A stretch of 64,000 nucleotides of DNA from Pectobacterium brasiliense (GCF_016950255.1 NZ_JACGFN010000001.1:1984001-2048000); one strand, 5' to 3'. Counted from the first letter of the stretch, positions 23,469 through 32,864 are shown. The notes: generated from the sequence alone by a model not told the origin. Made by a program: numbers and translations.

Positions 23469-23811
23469 CGTGCGCGGCGCCATCCTGTGCATCCGGGCGG
23501 AACAGCTCATCAAGCAGCCCGATACGCAACAGAACCGCCGCCGTCTCTTCTGGTAACCCTTCCAGCGCTTCTTCAAAATAAGGCAGCAAAACCAGCTCAG
23601 CGGGCAGTGCTAGCTCGCTGTCCAATAAGGCATGCATGCGCGGCAAAAAGACCCACTGCAACCACTCTTCGGGTTTCATGGTATCGAGGCTGAAGGGCTC
23701 CGTGCTGTTAAACGCTTCCTCTTCCGGCGGAACAACCTGCCAGAAAGGGCTTTCCCGCAACGCGCGCTCAATATCGAATAATGACTGACGAACCTGGTTC
23801 TCTCTACTCAT
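23461..23811 (-). CDS. yqcC: YqcC family protein
   Basis: Conserved enterobacterial protein of unknown function, 116 residues from ATG 23811 (MSRENQVRQSLFDIERALRE), close to the E. coli size of 109. The recognisable core is FNSTEPFSLDTMKPEEWLQW followed by VFLPRMHALLD. It overlaps truC by 8 bp and is the first gene of the unit. In E. coli the next gene upstream is csrB then syd; here two accessory genes come between yqcC and the csrB homologue. Confidence 0.9.
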   Translation of the reverse strand: MSRENQVRQSLFDIERALRESPFWQVVPPEEEAFNSTEPFSLDTMKPEEWLQWVFLPRMHALLDSELALPAELVLLPYFEEALEGLPEETAAVLLRIGLLDELFRPDAQDGAAHDA

Positions 23812-23926
23812 GCGGTTTCTCGCCCTTGACGCCAACAGTAATGGCGGCAAAGCATAGCACTGATATCAACCTGACCCAATCGCCAGTGAAAAGACACCTC
23901 GGCTACTCACTCCCCCCAGGCACATT

Positions 23927-24349
23927 CTACATCTCTTGCTCAAACAGCGTGCAAAATCCCTCTAAATTGGAGAAAAGTTGCTGCGTTCGTTCCTGACCCA
24001 GCGCTCCAAAAGCCCGCTCACTTAATATCTGCGATTGCGTCAAAATCGGTTGAGTGCGCTTTTTCCCCAGCTCCGTCAGCGTCAAGATCTTTTCCCGCTT
24101 GTCATGTTCGCTTTCGGTGATATCAATCAGCCCTTGTTCTTTGAATAACTTGCAGATGCTAAACACGGTTTGTTTAGGCAGGCTCCATCGCTCACAAATA
24201 TATTTTTGCGTGCATTTTCCATCTGGAGATACCGCCAAAGAGTGCAGCACCGCAAAGGCGTTTTGATTAAAGCCTAACTTCTTCATCCACTGCTGAAACA
24301 AGTTATCAAGGTGATTGAGTTGTCTGCCTAACTCATCTAATCGATGCAT
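23927..24349 (-). CDS. MarR-family transcriptional regulator
   Basis: A 140-residue winged-helix protein of the MarR type: N-terminal dimerisation helix, helix-turn-helix around residues 45-75 (TQKYICERWSLPKQTVFSICK) and a wing region ITESEHDKREKILTLTELGK with the usual Asp-Arg pair replaced by Asp-Lys-Arg. Such proteins bind palindromic operators and release on ligand. It lies 294 bp downstream of a same-strand amidohydrolase whose promoter overlaps a long palindrome, making that gene its likely target (inference). Absent from this position in E. coli. The 294-bp gap holds a 16-bp tandem repeat and nothing else I can name. Confidence 0.85.
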   Translation of the reverse strand: MHRLDELGRQLNHLDNLFQQWMKKLGFNQNAFAVLHSLAVSPDGKCTQKYICERWSLPKQTVFSICKLFKEQGLIDITESEHDKREKILTLTELGKKRTQPILTQSQILSERAFGALGQERTQQLFSNLEGFCTLFEQEM

Positions 24350-24597
24350 ATGAAATATCCTACAAATGGGCTAATCGCTTAAAATCGCCAGGGTAATAAA
24401 ATCCACTCACTGCATTATCTACCCAACATATTTCGGGTGACAGAGGCATTGATAGAATTACCCGTCCCATCCATAGGCTTTGCGCTATTGGGAACGACAA
24501 CCGCTCGACTCAGCGTTGCCACTTCCCCAGTCACTGATACTTGCCAGCTTCCGAGGAAGTCATTCGGCGACGGCCTTCCATGCCGCCGCACTATAGT

Positions 24598-24645
24598 GGA
24601 TACAAATTGTATTGGATACGAACTGTATTGGGTGCGATGTACGTT
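24598..24645. repeat. Three 16-bp tandem units at the 3' end of the amidohydrolase gene
   Basis: GGATACAAATTGTATT, GGATACGAACTGTATT and the degenerate GGGTGCGATGTACGTT follow each other without spacers; the third unit reaches into the stop codon of the amidohydrolase. Units 1 and 2 differ at 2 of 16 positions. Function unknown. Confidence 0.6.
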
Positions 24646-26320
24646 AGTACACTTTTTCCCCTTTGAAATAGGTTGCCAACACCTTGGTATCTTTCAGTTT
24701 TTCCAGCCCTGCGCTGCCAACATCGGTATCCACGATAATAAAGTCGGCATTTTTCCCTTCCTCAAGACTGCCGGTTATCTCGCTAATACCAAGCTGCTTC
24801 GCGCCATTAATCGTGTAAGCCTGCAAGCTTTGGCTGAACGTCATTGCCGCCTCGGTTGGGGGGAGATAGCCAGCATTTGGCTGGCTGCGTTTGGTGGCAT
24901 GATACATTTGACTGAACGGGTTCACTGCATCAAAGGTATTCGCAGGATAGTCAGAGCCGAACGTTACCGCTACGCCCTCCCGTGCCGCTTGTCCAAGCAG
25001 ATATTGATGATTGTAGGCATCCTGACCAATTTTGGTTTTGGTCTCATCTTTTTCATTGACCACCGTCCAGTTTGGCGTCGTTTGCAGGAATAGATTGTCT
25101 TTCATGGCGGCAAACTTCTGTACGCCCTGCGGCTCAAACACCTGATTGTGGGCAATCACGCGAGCCAGTTGCGGATTAATTTTTTTGTTAGCCTCAAAGG
25201 CGTCTAAAATCGACTGCTGGGCTTTATCGCCTATCGCGTGTACATGCACAGAGAAGCCCGCTTTCAACGCCGCAGCGACATTGTCGTTAATCTGCTGCTG
25301 GCTTAAAAATGGCTCGACGACGTTACCGTTGGGATAAGGCTGGTACATCGCTCCAGAATCCATTTCAATCGTGCCATCCATGAATAATTTATACAGATTC
25401 ATGGACAAATTACCCTGATGATATTTTTCACGCAGAGCTTTAAGGCTGGCAATATTTTGTTCAGTCGATTTGGCCGCATCATAAAAATAACCGCGCTGAT
25501 AATATACCTTCAACTTTCCCTGATCGTTTAAGCGGGCAATGGCAGCCACTGTCGTGCTAAACGTATCGCCGACATCGGTAATCGCCGTAAAACCCAGCGA
25601 GTGGTAGGTCTTTAAAATCGGTTGGAGTTTCTCGGCAACGTTTTCTACCGCGTTAAATTGCTGTGCATCGACAACATTGTGCATCGCACTTTCGTGCATA
25701 AAACCGGTAGGATTGCCTTTGTTATCGCGCTCAAAATAATGCTTACCCGGAATAGGATCGGGCGTGCTTGCATCGACGTGGGCGACCTTCAGCGCAGCGC
25801 TATTCGCCCACCCCGCATGCATACCGCTGTCATAGACCACGATCGGAACGCTCTCAGACACCGAGTCTAAATCAGCGGCAGTCGGTACCCCCCCTGACGG
25901 CAACCCCAGCGAGGCAACATTAAATCCTTGCGCCAACAAATAATTAGCTTTCGGGTGTGCAACCAAATACGCTTTTAATTGGCTAAGAATCTGTGGCAGG
26001 GTTGCTGCGCCGTCAACATACACAAAATCACCCGCTTCCATCACGGCGACCGTTGCTGGATGGGCGTGACTTTCAATAAAGCCAGGCAGTACCGTTTTTC
26101 CTTCTAAATCAACCAACTCGGTAGCCGTTGCTTTGAATGGCTTTGCCCCATCATTTCCACCGACGTAGACAATTTTGCCCTGATCCACCACCAGAACGGA
26201 CGCCGTTGGCTGCCGATCGTTAACGGTATAAATCCGTGCATTTTCATAGACGGTGTGTGCGAAAGCGTGGCTGGTAAACAGGCCAAGTGTGACTGACAGC
26301 ATTTTTACATTGAATTTCAT
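24644..26320 (-). CDS. Exported amidohydrolase (Amidohydro_3, YtcJ-like)
   Basis: A 558-residue metal-dependent hydrolase. It begins with a signal peptide (MKFNVKMLSVTLGLFTSHAF, cleavage expected after AHA), so it is likely periplasmic. The composite beta domain (YENARIYTVND) precedes the metal site PGFIESHAHP; later metal ligands appear in VHAIGDKAQQS and FGSDYPANTFD. This fits the YtcJ-like branch whose substrates are mostly unknown; N-substituted amino acids or similar amides are possible but not supported. GTG at 26323 is an alternative start. A MarR regulator lies downstream. The pair is inserted between yqcC and rsmB relative to E. coli. Confidence 0.88.
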   Translation of the reverse strand: MKFNVKMLSVTLGLFTSHAFAHTVYENARIYTVNDRQPTASVLVVDQGKIVYVGGNDGAKPFKATATELVDLEGKTVLPGFIESHAHPATVAVMEAGDFVYVDGAATLPQILSQLKAYLVAHPKANYLLAQGFNVASLGLPSGGVPTAADLDSVSESVPIVVYDSGMHAGWANSAALKVAHVDASTPDPIPGKHYFERDNKGNPTGFMHESAMHNVVDAQQFNAVENVAEKLQPILKTYHSLGFTAITDVGDTFSTTVAAIARLNDQGKLKVYYQRGYFYDAAKSTEQNIASLKALREKYHQGNLSMNLYKLFMDGTIEMDSGAMYQPYPNGNVVEPFLSQQQINDNVAAALKAGFSVHVHAIGDKAQQSILDAFEANKKINPQLARVIAHNQVFEPQGVQKFAAMKDNLFLQTTPNWTVVNEKDETKTKIGQDAYNHQYLLGQAAREGVAVTFGSDYPANTFDAVNPFSQMYHATKRSQPNAGYLPPTEAAMTFSQSLQAYTINGAKQLGISEITGSLEEGKNADFIIVDTDVGSAGLEKLKDTKVLATYFKGEKVY

Positions 26321-26351
26321 CACTGCGTTTTCCTTTGCTAAATAGTCCGAT

Positions 26352-26396
26352 AATTTACTAAAAAGCTAATTTAGTAAATTTTCAGACTAAGTGCAA
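26352..26396 (-). promoter_or_regulatory. Promoter with overlapping palindromic operator for the amidohydrolase
   Basis: A perfect inverted repeat with 11-bp arms, AATTTACTAAA and TTTAGTAAATT (26352-26362 and 26370-26380), separated by 7 bp. On the minus strand a -35 TTGCAC (26391-26396) and a -10 TAAATT (26368-26373) are exactly 17 bp apart, with the -10 inside the palindrome. A repressor bound here would block RNA polymerase; the neighbouring MarR protein is the obvious candidate (inference). Confidence 0.75.
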
Positions 26397-26530
26397 ATTA
26401 TGAACGCTGATTCAACGTCAATATTCAGCGATGACTTAGGTATTACGTTTTGCGCATTGCTGATTCGCTAGCGCGACATCCCTGCGTTCAGGGGAAAGGC
26501 GCTTGTAGTACAGGAAAAAATAATACAGGC

Positions 26531-26564
26531 AAAAAATTGGGGGTACTGATTGCTCAGTACCCCC
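26531..26564 (-). terminator. rsmB terminator
   Basis: Minus strand GGGGGTACTGA-GCAA-TCAGTACCCCC followed by AATTTTTT: an 11-bp perfect stem with T tail marking the 3' end of rsmB and isolating it from the amidohydrolase promoter downstream. Confidence 0.92.
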
Positions 26565-26771
26565 GGTTCGTTTTATAGCTATCCCGCTACACATTTGCAT
26601 CCCTGCTCATCCGTGAAAACTTTTCCTTTTTGGTCGTCCTAACCCACAATCCTTGCTGGCGTCCCACTTTCTTCCTGACGTTTCCATCCTGTATCTTCCG
26701 TGATTCAATCCCTTTAGGCTCCTGCCCCACCGATATTCCTAATCGGCTCTCGGTCTCCTTCCTGGAGGTGT

Positions 26772-26938
26772 CCCTGATTTCATCCTGAAACCATGTTTCT
26801 TCCTGAAAACTGTTCTTCTTCCTGAAAACAACGCTTCTTCCTGAAGCGACTGTTTCTTCCTAAAACAGTGTTTATCCTTAAAACAGCGTTTCTTCCTAAA
26901 ACAATGCCTCTTCCTGAAACAATGTTTCTTCCTGAAAA
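26772..26938 (-). repeat. About nine 18-19 bp AGGA-hairpin units in the 5' half of rsmB
   Basis: Successive minus-strand units include TTTTCAGGAAGAAACATTG, TTTCAGGAAGAGGCATTG, TTTTAGGAAGAAACGCTG, TTTTAAGGATAAACACTG, TTTTAGGAAGAAACAGTC and GCTTCAGGAAGAAGCGTTG. Each places AGGA between complementary arms. Adjacent arms also form DNA palindromes, for example GAAACAATGTTTC at 26916-26928 and GAAACCATGTTTC at 26787-26799. Confidence 0.85.
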
Positions 26939-27180
26939 TAACCCGAGTGCAGTAACGTTATTTTGTTACCTATAGTAACGGTTACACACACTGTAACCGG
27001 TTACTAACTTAAGTAATAAGATGTATTAATTGTCAGCTTTCAGCAAGGGGTAATTGACAGTGTTTCTCAACGCCCCTTAAGTGACCCTACAGATTTTTGT
27101 TATAATTAACTAATTAATAATGAAAAAATAAAAATGAAACATATTTTCAACATTAAAGATAAGACATTTCTTACAGAGAA

Positions 27181-27198
27181 TGTAAGAGATCTCTCACA
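27181..27198 (-). promoter_or_regulatory. GacA/UvrY (ExpA) response-regulator box upstream of rsmB
   Basis: Minus strand TGTGAGAGATCTCTTACA, an 18-bp inverted repeat that, as I recall it, equals the UvrY/SirA consensus defined for E. coli and Salmonella csrB. It lies about 170 bp upstream of the estimated rsmB start and just beyond the syd stop codon, a typical distance for this activator. Confidence 0.85.
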
Positions 27199-27225
27199 AG
27201 GCAGAAAGTGAAATTCGATTAACCA

Positions 27226-27774
27226 TTAGACCGCTAATGGATTAAGGCCAGAAAGAAACGCCGCTAGCGTTGGTGCTAAGGTCTGACGTTTTTTGGTGCC
27301 GAATTCTTCCAGGATGATTTCCCCGGAAACATTACACAGCGACACCATTGTCAGCTCTGAATCGGTCGTTGCTAAAAACAGCGTCGGCGTGAGCTTAAGG
27401 CGCTTCTGCGTTAATAAATGACCAATCAGATTCTCCTGCATCCGGGTGAAATCCTCTTCGCTCCACACCTGCAACAGCTGGCACGATAGCGAATCAAACT
27501 GCGCCGTCATATCCCCGGCATACTGCGCGGTGTAAAAAGCATGAATATCAGGATGCAGGCTGATTTCCAGCGCACGTTCCACACCATCCAATGCGGCTGA
27601 AGGCACAAAAGGCTGCGGCAACCAGTAAACCGTATCGTCATGATTTTCGATAATACACGGGGAAGGTATACCGTAAAGTGCTTCACTGGCGGGCAAATTC
27701 CCCTTTTCCTGCTGCCAGCAGGCAACATAGCGCTGGGTAAACGCCGTCAGCGCTGAAACAACCTCATGCTCCAT
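27226..27774 (-). CDS. syd: SecY-interacting protein Syd
   Basis: Cytosolic, membrane-associated protein that binds SecY and may test translocon integrity. 182 residues from ATG 27774 ([20 protein letters not shown]), matching E. coli Syd (181); upstream GTG/ATG codons at 27789 and 27786 would add five residues. Conserved motifs are [11 protein letters not shown], the acidic surface region, and [20 protein letters not shown]. It is divergent from queF with about 70 bp between, as in E. coli. Confidence 0.95.
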   Translation of the reverse strand: MEHEVVSALTAFTQRYVACWQQEKGNLPASEALYGIPSPCIIENHDDTVYWLPQPFVPSAALDGVERALEISLHPDIHAFYTAQYAGDMTAQFDSLSCQLLQVWSEEDFTRMQENLIGHLLTQKRLKLTPTLFLATTDSELTMVSLCNVSGEIILEEFGTKKRQTLAPTLAAFLSGLNPLAV

Positions 27775-27844
27775 AATTTTTCTCATCACTCTTTTAGTCA
27801 GGTTACACTATTCGCTATCACGCTTATCACATCAAGGTAACAGC

Positions 27845-28693
27845 ATGTCCGTCTATGACAAGCATCAGGCCCTAAGCGGGCTGACACTGGGCAAACCCAC
27901 CCCCTATCATGACCGCTATGATGCCGCACTTCTGCAACCCGTGCCACGTAGCCTGAACCGCGATCCACTCGGCATTTATCCTGACAGCCTGCCTTTTCAT
28001 GGCGCGGATATCTGGACGCTCTATGAGCTTTCCTGGCTGAACAATCGCGGCGTGCCTCAGGTGGCCGTTGGTGAAATGCATCTCAATGCGGAAAGCCTGA
28101 ATCTGATTGAATCAAAAAGTTTTAAGCTGTATCTGAACAGCTTTAATCAGACGGCATTCGACAGTTGGGAAAGCGTACGCGCAACGTTAGCCAAGGATCT
28201 GGCGCATTGCGCACAGGGGGATGTCAGCATCACGCTTTTCAAACTCAGCGAGCTTGAAGGCCAGCCGATAGCGGGATTCACAGGTGAGTGCATCGACGAC
28301 CAGGACATTCAGATCGACAGCTACGACTTCAACGCCGACTATCTGGCGCACAACGAACAGGACGCGCCTGTCGTTGAAGAAACGCTGGTCAGCCACCTGC
28401 TGAAATCCAACTGTTTGATCACCCATCAGCCTGACTGGGGCTCGGTACAGATTCAGTACTGCGGCAAGCGCATCAACCGTGAAGCGCTGCTGCGCTACAT
28501 TGTCTCGTTTCGTCATCATAACGAATTTCACGAACAGTGTGTGGAACGAATTTTTAACGACATCATGCGCTACTACCAGCCGGAAAAACTCAGCGTGTAT
28601 GCCCGCTATACCCGCCGCGGCGGGCTGGACATCAATCCATGGCGCAGCAATACCCCGTTTAACGCGCCAAATGGACGCCTGCCGCGCCAGTAA
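27845..28693 (+). CDS. queF: NADPH-dependent 7-cyano-7-deazaguanine reductase QueF
   Basis: Reduces preQ0 to preQ1 in queuosine biosynthesis. The 282-residue protein is the long, two-domain (YqfD-type tandem T-fold) form seen in E. coli. The QueF motif [15 protein letters not shown], the substrate-anchoring segment, is near residues 89-103 and the catalytic cysteine is in [15 protein letters not shown] near residue 190. An AAGGTAACAGC ribosome-binding region precedes the ATG. No preQ1 riboswitch is evident in the short upstream gap. Confidence 0.97.
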   Translation: MSVYDKHQALSGLTLGKPTPYHDRYDAALLQPVPRSLNRDPLGIYPDSLPFHGADIWTLYELSWLNNRGVPQVAVGEMHLNAESLNLIESKSFKLYLNSFNQTAFDSWESVRATLAKDLAHCAQGDVSITLFKLSELEGQPIAGFTGECIDDQDIQIDSYDFNADYLAHNEQDAPVVEETLVSHLLKSNCLITHQPDWGSVQIQYCGKRINREALLRYIVSFRHHNEFHEQCVERIFNDIMRYYQPEKLSVYARYTRRGGLDINPWRSNTPFNAPNGRLPRQ

Positions 28694-29010
28694 CCGACCG
28701 ATAAATCGCAGGCTTGCACGGTAATATGCGTAGCGTCACGCAAGTTAGGCAGCAGACTTCTGCCAACATTGGAAAAAATGATGGCAGCGCGTTAAGGTGG
28801 TGTGCCAGACAACAAAAGATCCATAACGTCTGAACGGTGCTCAAGTAGGTTTCATTTAGGCCGCGATATTTAACGCATGCGCGTTCCGTATGGTGTCTAA
28901 AATGAATGACATTCGTGCCGTGCTGCTGAAACGTCGAGCGTGTAACAACGGAACGTGCTCTCGGCAGCCAGCATGGCATCGCGAATTATATTGCGTTTCA
29001 AGGAGCAAAA
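28694..29010. other. 317-bp intergenic region between queF and ppnN
   Basis: No ORF of note. The start has weak inverted elements (CTTGC...GCAAG and GGCAG...CTGCC) that could end queF transcripts but lack a T run. A TAAAAT hexamer near 28903 might be a -10 for ppnN, without a convincing -35. The last bases carry the strong AAGGAG used by the ppnN TTG start. Confidence 0.4.
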
Positions 29011-30375
29011 TTGATTACACATATCAGCCCATTGGGATCGATGGATTTGTTATCGCAGTTGGAAGTGGACATGCTGAAAAGCACAGCCAGCAGCGATCTC
29101 TACCGTTTGTTTCGCAACTGTTCCCTCGCCGTACTGAATTCCGGTAGCCAGACAGATAACAGCAAAGAGCTGCTGTCTCGTTATGAAGATTTTGATATCA
29201 ACGTGCTGCGCCGCGAGCGCGGCGTCAAACTGGAGTTGGTGAACCCGCCGGAAGACGCCTTCGTCGACGGCAACATCATTCGAGCCTTGCAGGCTAACCT
29301 GTTCGCCGTATTGCGCGACATTCTGTTCGTCAATGGCCAAATTGCCAGCGCGGGCCGCTATCAGAACCTGAATCTGGAAAATTCCGCCCATATTACCAAT
29401 CTGGTGTTCTCTATCCTGCGTAATGCCAGAGCGCTCCACGTCGGGGAAGAGCCAAACATGGTGGTTTGCTGGGGCGGTCACTCGATTAATGAAATCGAAT
29501 ACCAGTACGGCCGCAAGGTAGGCAGTCAGCTCGGCCTGCGTGAACTGAATATCTGTACGGGCTGCGGTCCGGGCGCGATGGAAGCGCCAATGAAAGGTGC
29601 CGCCGTCGGTCACGCGCAGCAGCGCTATAAAGAAGGACGCTTCATCGGTATGACTGAACCGTCCATCATTGCCGCTGAACCACCGAATCCGCTGGTCAAT
29701 GAACTGATTATCATGCCGGATATCGAAAAGCGTCTGGAAGCCTTTGTCCGTATCGGACATGGCATCATTATTTTCCCCGGCGGGGTCGGAACGGCGGAAG
29801 AGTTCCTCTATCTGCTGGGCATTATGATGAACCCGGAGAACAGCGAGCAGGTGCTGCCGATTATCCTGACCGGGCCGGAGGAAAGTGCAGACTATTTCCG
29901 CGTGCTGGACGAATTCATTGTTAGCACGCTGGGCCGTCAGGCGCGTCGTTACTACTCGATCATCATTAATGATGCCGCAGAAGTCGCCCGTCAGATGAAG
30001 AAAGCGATGCCGCAGGTGAAAGAAAGCCGACGCCACACGGGCGATGCCTACAGCTTTAACTGGTCATTGCGCATCGCACCCGATCTGCAACTGCCTTTTG
30101 AGCCGACACATGAAAATATGGCCGATCTCAACCTGCACCCTAATCAGCCCGCTGAAGAGTTGGCTGCCGCGCTGCGTCGGGCGTTCTCCGGCATTGTGGC
30201 TGGTAATGTGAAGGAAGTCGGTATTCAGGCGATTGAGCAACGTGGGCCGTACAAAATTCACGGCGACCCGCAGATGATGAAAAGCATGGATACGCTGCTA
30301 CAGGGCTTTGTCGCACAGCAGCGCATGAAGCTGCCCGGCAGTGCCTATATCCCCTGCTACGAAATCTGCTCCTAA
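29011..30375 (+). CDS. ppnN: Pyrimidine/purine nucleotide 5'-monophosphate nucleosidase PpnN
   Basis: Hydrolyses nucleoside monophosphates to base and ribose 5-phosphate; in E. coli it is stimulated by (p)ppGpp and affects persistence. 454 residues, exactly the E. coli YgdH length, starting from TTG 29011 with AAGGAG upstream; E. coli also uses TTG. The LOG-type catalytic region contains [20 protein letters not shown] and [16 protein letters not shown]- and C-terminal extensions flank the Rossmann-like core, as in the long PpnN form. Confidence 0.97.
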   Translation: MITHISPLGSMDLLSQLEVDMLKSTASSDLYRLFRNCSLAVLNSGSQTDNSKELLSRYEDFDINVLRRERGVKLELVNPPEDAFVDGNIIRALQANLFAVLRDILFVNGQIASAGRYQNLNLENSAHITNLVFSILRNARALHVGEEPNMVVCWGGHSINEIEYQYGRKVGSQLGLRELNICTGCGPGAMEAPMKGAAVGHAQQRYKEGRFIGMTEPSIIAAEPPNPLVNELIIMPDIEKRLEAFVRIGHGIIIFPGGVGTAEEFLYLLGIMMNPENSEQVLPIILTGPEESADYFRVLDEFIVSTLGRQARRYYSIIINDAAEVARQMKKAMPQVKESRRHTGDAYSFNWSLRIAPDLQLPFEPTHENMADLNLHPNQPAEELAAALRRAFSGIVAGNVKEVGIQAIEQRGPYKIHGDPQMMKSMDTLLQGFVAQQRMKLPGSAYIPCYEICS

Positions 30376-30402
30376 CGGTTTACCGCTCGATCGTACCTCT
30401 GT

Positions 30403-30421
30403 GGGGAAGTCTGGCTTCCCC
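30403..30421 (+). terminator. Possible terminator downstream of ppnN
   Basis: GGGGAAG-TCTGG-CTTCCCC followed only by CTCTT, so the stem is good but the T run is weak. It may allow read-through into xni, 25 bp on. Confidence 0.45.
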
Positions 30422-30446
30422 CTCTTATCACATCAGGAATTACGCG

Positions 30447-31229
30447 ATGCCCGTCCATTTGCTGATTGTCGACGCGCTCAATCTGATACGTCGCATTCAT
30501 GCGGTACAAGGTTCGCCTTGTATCACAGCATGCCAACATGCGCTGCATCAACTCATCCAAAACAGTCAGCCTACGCATGCTGTCGCCGTCTTTGATGATG
30601 AAGATCGCGATACCAGCTGGCGCCACCAACTCTTGCCGGACTACAAGGCAGGACGCACGCCAATGCCGGATAATCTGAAGCAGGAACTCCCGCAGATTAA
30701 AGCAGCATTTGCCGCCGTTGGCGTAGCAAGCTGGCATAGCTCCGGCAATGAAGCCGACGATCTGGCGGCTACGCTGGCCGCCAAGCTGTCATCCGCAGGT
30801 CATCAGGCAACGATCGTGTCGACTGACAAAGGGTATTGCCAGCTACTGGCACCATACATTCAGATCCGAGATTACTTTCAGAAACGCTGGCTGGATCTAC
30901 CGTTTATCGAACAGGAATTTGGTGTGTCACCGCAGCAGCTTACGGACTACTGGGGGCTGGCAGGCATTAGCAGCAGTAAGATTCCGGGCGTCGCAGGAAT
31001 CGGCCCTAAAAGTGCCACACAGCTTTTGCAACAGGCAGGGAGTCTGGAGGCGTTGTATCAGCAATTGGATACCGTACCGGAGAAGTGGCGTAAGAAGCTG
31101 GAGCAGCATAAAGAAATGGCGCTGATCAGTCGTCAGGTTGCGACACTGCGCACCGATTTAACGCTTAATGGCAATCTTCAACAGTTGAGGCTGCCGGTGC
31201 AGAATAGCGCTCAGCCGCATTCTCACTAG
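30447..31229 (+). CDS. xni: Flap endonuclease Xni (exonuclease IX)
   Basis: Homologue of the 5'-nuclease domain of DNA polymerase I, acting on flap structures. 260 residues (E. coli 251). PIN-like core begins [19 protein letters not shown], acidic ligands follow in [10 protein letters not shown] and [13 protein letters not shown], and a helix-hairpin-helix DNA-binding segment [17 protein letters not shown] lies near residue 185. The family lacks part of the metal site of other FENs. Start ATG 30447 with CAGGAATTACGCG upstream. Confidence 0.95.
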   Translation: MPVHLLIVDALNLIRRIHAVQGSPCITACQHALHQLIQNSQPTHAVAVFDDEDRDTSWRHQLLPDYKAGRTPMPDNLKQELPQIKAAFAAVGVASWHSSGNEADDLAATLAAKLSSAGHQATIVSTDKGYCQLLAPYIQIRDYFQKRWLDLPFIEQEFGVSPQQLTDYWGLAGISSSKIPGVAGIGPKSATQLLQQAGSLEALYQQLDTVPEKWRKKLEQHKEMALISRQVATLRTDLTLNGNLQQLRLPVQNSAQPHSH

Positions 31230-31282
31230 CAGATAAATACGGATGCGTACCTGAGTGACCTCAGATACGCACCAGCTCGAGA

Positions 31283-32383
31283 CTATCGCTCGTCGCGACG
31301 GCCGGGCACCGCGCTCCAGAAACGACGAACATGCACGGTGATTTCCTCACGGTCATGGTACAAATGCTTGGCATGCACTTCAGCATTAACGCCATTTTCG
31401 CTCAGGCGCTCACGCAGCACGGCCAGATTCTGCGATACCTCTTCATAGCGCTTCTTCATCGGCAACTTCAGGTTGAATATCGCTTCACGACACCAGCCCT
31501 TGATCAGCCAATCACTCATCAGGCTGGTGACTTTCGCCGGTTTCTCCACCATATCGCACACCAGCCAATACACGTTATTACGCGGTACTTCGAAGCGGAA
31601 ACCATCCGCCTGATGGTGCATCACCTGTCCGGTATCCATCAGGCTCGGTGCCATTGGGCCGTTGTCTACCGCATAAACCATCATGCTGCGTTTAACCAGT
31701 TGGTAAGTCCAGCCGCCGGGGCAGGCACCTAAATCCACCGCGTACATGCCGCTGCCCAGACGCTCATCCCACTCGTCGGCAGGAATAAAGACGTGAAACG
31801 CTTCTTCCAGCTTCAGTGTCGAGCGGCTTGGTGCATCAGAAGGGAATTTGAGGCGTGGGATCCCCATATAAAACGGTGAATTGTTATTGCTATAAGAGTA
31901 ACCGGCATAGCAGCAGCCGGGCGCAATGAACAGCACATGGAGCACCGGGCGATCCGCTTTTTCATAGCCCAGCAGAATTTTGTGCTCGCGCAATGCCGCG
32001 CGCAGCGGCACGGTAAATTTGCGGCAGAACTTCATCAGCTCTTTGCTTTCATTGGTGTCGGGAACTTCAACGCGCAGCTCTCCCGCACGTTCAATCGCTC
32101 CCGTCAGCATACCAACGATGGGCGTGATACGATCTTCTGGCGGCAGGTCGCGTAGCAGTTCACCGCTCACGAACATCTGGCGCGCAAAAATCAGCTCATG
32201 AAACGGCAGCGTTTTGACCAGACGTTCGGCATCTTCATGCTGATAGCATTCAAATACGACGTAGCCGCTGTTCTCTTTAACCCGCGCGAAGCCGAAAGCA
32301 TTATGCTGCGTGGCTTTTTCCGTTATTTCCGCCGCACACTCTTTCTCAAACCCAGGGCGGCAATACAAAATGACTTTATTCAT
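31283..32383 (-). CDS. rlmM: 23S rRNA C2498 2'-O-ribose methyltransferase RlmM
   Basis: SAM-dependent methyltransferase modifying C2498 in the peptidyl transferase region. 366 residues as in E. coli. N-terminal THUMP-like region ([17 protein letters not shown]), then a Rossmann domain with the SAM loop [18 protein letters not shown] near residue 218 and the K-D-K-E type catalytic set spread across the C-terminal half. Convergent with xni; starts within the last 8 bp of ygdD. Confidence 0.97.
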   Translation of the reverse strand: MNKVILYCRPGFEKECAAEITEKATQHNAFGFARVKENSGYVVFECYQHEDAERLVKTLPFHELIFARQMFVSGELLRDLPPEDRITPIVGMLTGAIERAGELRVEVPDTNESKELMKFCRKFTVPLRAALREHKILLGYEKADRPVLHVLFIAPGCCYAGYSYSNNNSPFYMGIPRLKFPSDAPSRSTLKLEEAFHVFIPADEWDERLGSGMYAVDLGACPGGWTYQLVKRSMMVYAVDNGPMAPSLMDTGQVMHHQADGFRFEVPRNNVYWLVCDMVEKPAKVTSLMSDWLIKGWCREAIFNLKLPMKKRYEEVSQNLAVLRERLSENGVNAEVHAKHLYHDREEITVHVRRFWSAVPGRRDER

Positions 32384-32771
32384 GGCGTTCAGCCTTTCTC
32401 TTCAGACGCAGTGCGCCAATCAATATTAATATCCACCCCACCAGAAAACAGGCTCCGCCAATCGGCGTCACATAAACCCACAGTTTCAGATGAGAAAGCG
32501 CCAGACAGTACAAACTTCCGCTGAAGAGTACCGTTCCCAACGCCAGAAAAACGCTGCTCCAGTAAAACCACAGATTGGTTCGCTGTTGCATCGCAACCGC
32601 TAGCGCCAAAATCGCCAGCGTGTGAAATGCCTGATATTCAAGGCCGGTTTTCAACCAGCCCAGCTCCGTTGCGCCCAGCGTTTTGCTGAGAACATGAGAG
32701 CCAAACGCGCCCAGCGCGACAAAAGTGAAGCCGCTGATAGCAGCAAACACCAGCATGAAACGACTATTCAT
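32376..32771 (-). CDS. ygdD: DUF423 inner membrane protein YgdD
   Basis: 131-residue polytopic membrane protein with four hydrophobic segments (for example [10 protein letters not shown] at the start and [15 protein letters not shown] at the end); the conserved N-terminal GAFGSHVL motif identifies the family. Function unknown. It overlaps rlmM by 8 bp, so the two are translationally coupled, and lies downstream of gcvA as in E. coli. Confidence 0.94.
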   Translation of the reverse strand: MNSRFMLVFAAISGFTFVALGAFGSHVLSKTLGATELGWLKTGLEYQAFHTLAILALAVAMQQRTNLWFYWSSVFLALGTVLFSGSLYCLALSHLKLWVYVTPIGGACFLVGWILILIGALRLKRKAERHE

Positions 32772-32864
32772 CGTATTTACCTATAATCGTTGTTGCCTAT
32801 CATCGTAGCGACCAGCATGGTTTATCTACGTGAGTTATTCGGTTAATCAGCCAGCAACACGGCT

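Larger units (their letters stand above)
26531..27010 (-). ncRNA. rsmB: RsmB/CsrB regulatory RNA (RsmA/CsrA antagonist)
   Basis: A long ORF-free stretch between yqcC and syd, the csrB position in E. coli. By hand I count about 26 GGA trinucleotides on the minus strand, several times the chance level, many as AGGA in loops of short hairpins such as GTTTCAGGAAGAAAC. It ends in a strong terminator preceded by CGAACCGGG, like E. coli csrB. The RNA sequesters the translational repressor RsmA (CsrA), thereby relieving repression of exoenzymes and quorum sensing in soft-rot bacteria (known biology). The 5' end is estimated from the published RNA size of about 479 nt and is uncertain. Confidence 0.92.

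Noticed and set aside
24437-24643. Open reading frames in the gap between the amidohydrolase and marR
   Set aside because: Both strands can be read for 50 or so codons, but there is no start with a ribosome-binding sequence and no recognisable family; a gene remnant cannot be shown.
26772-26938. Possible CRISPR-like array of short repeats
   Set aside because: Units are 18-19 bp with no unique spacers, vary in sequence and form AGGA hairpins; position and terminator identify rsmB.
27790-27844. preQ1 riboswitch upstream of queF
   Set aside because: The gap is too short and shows no H-type pseudoknot pattern.
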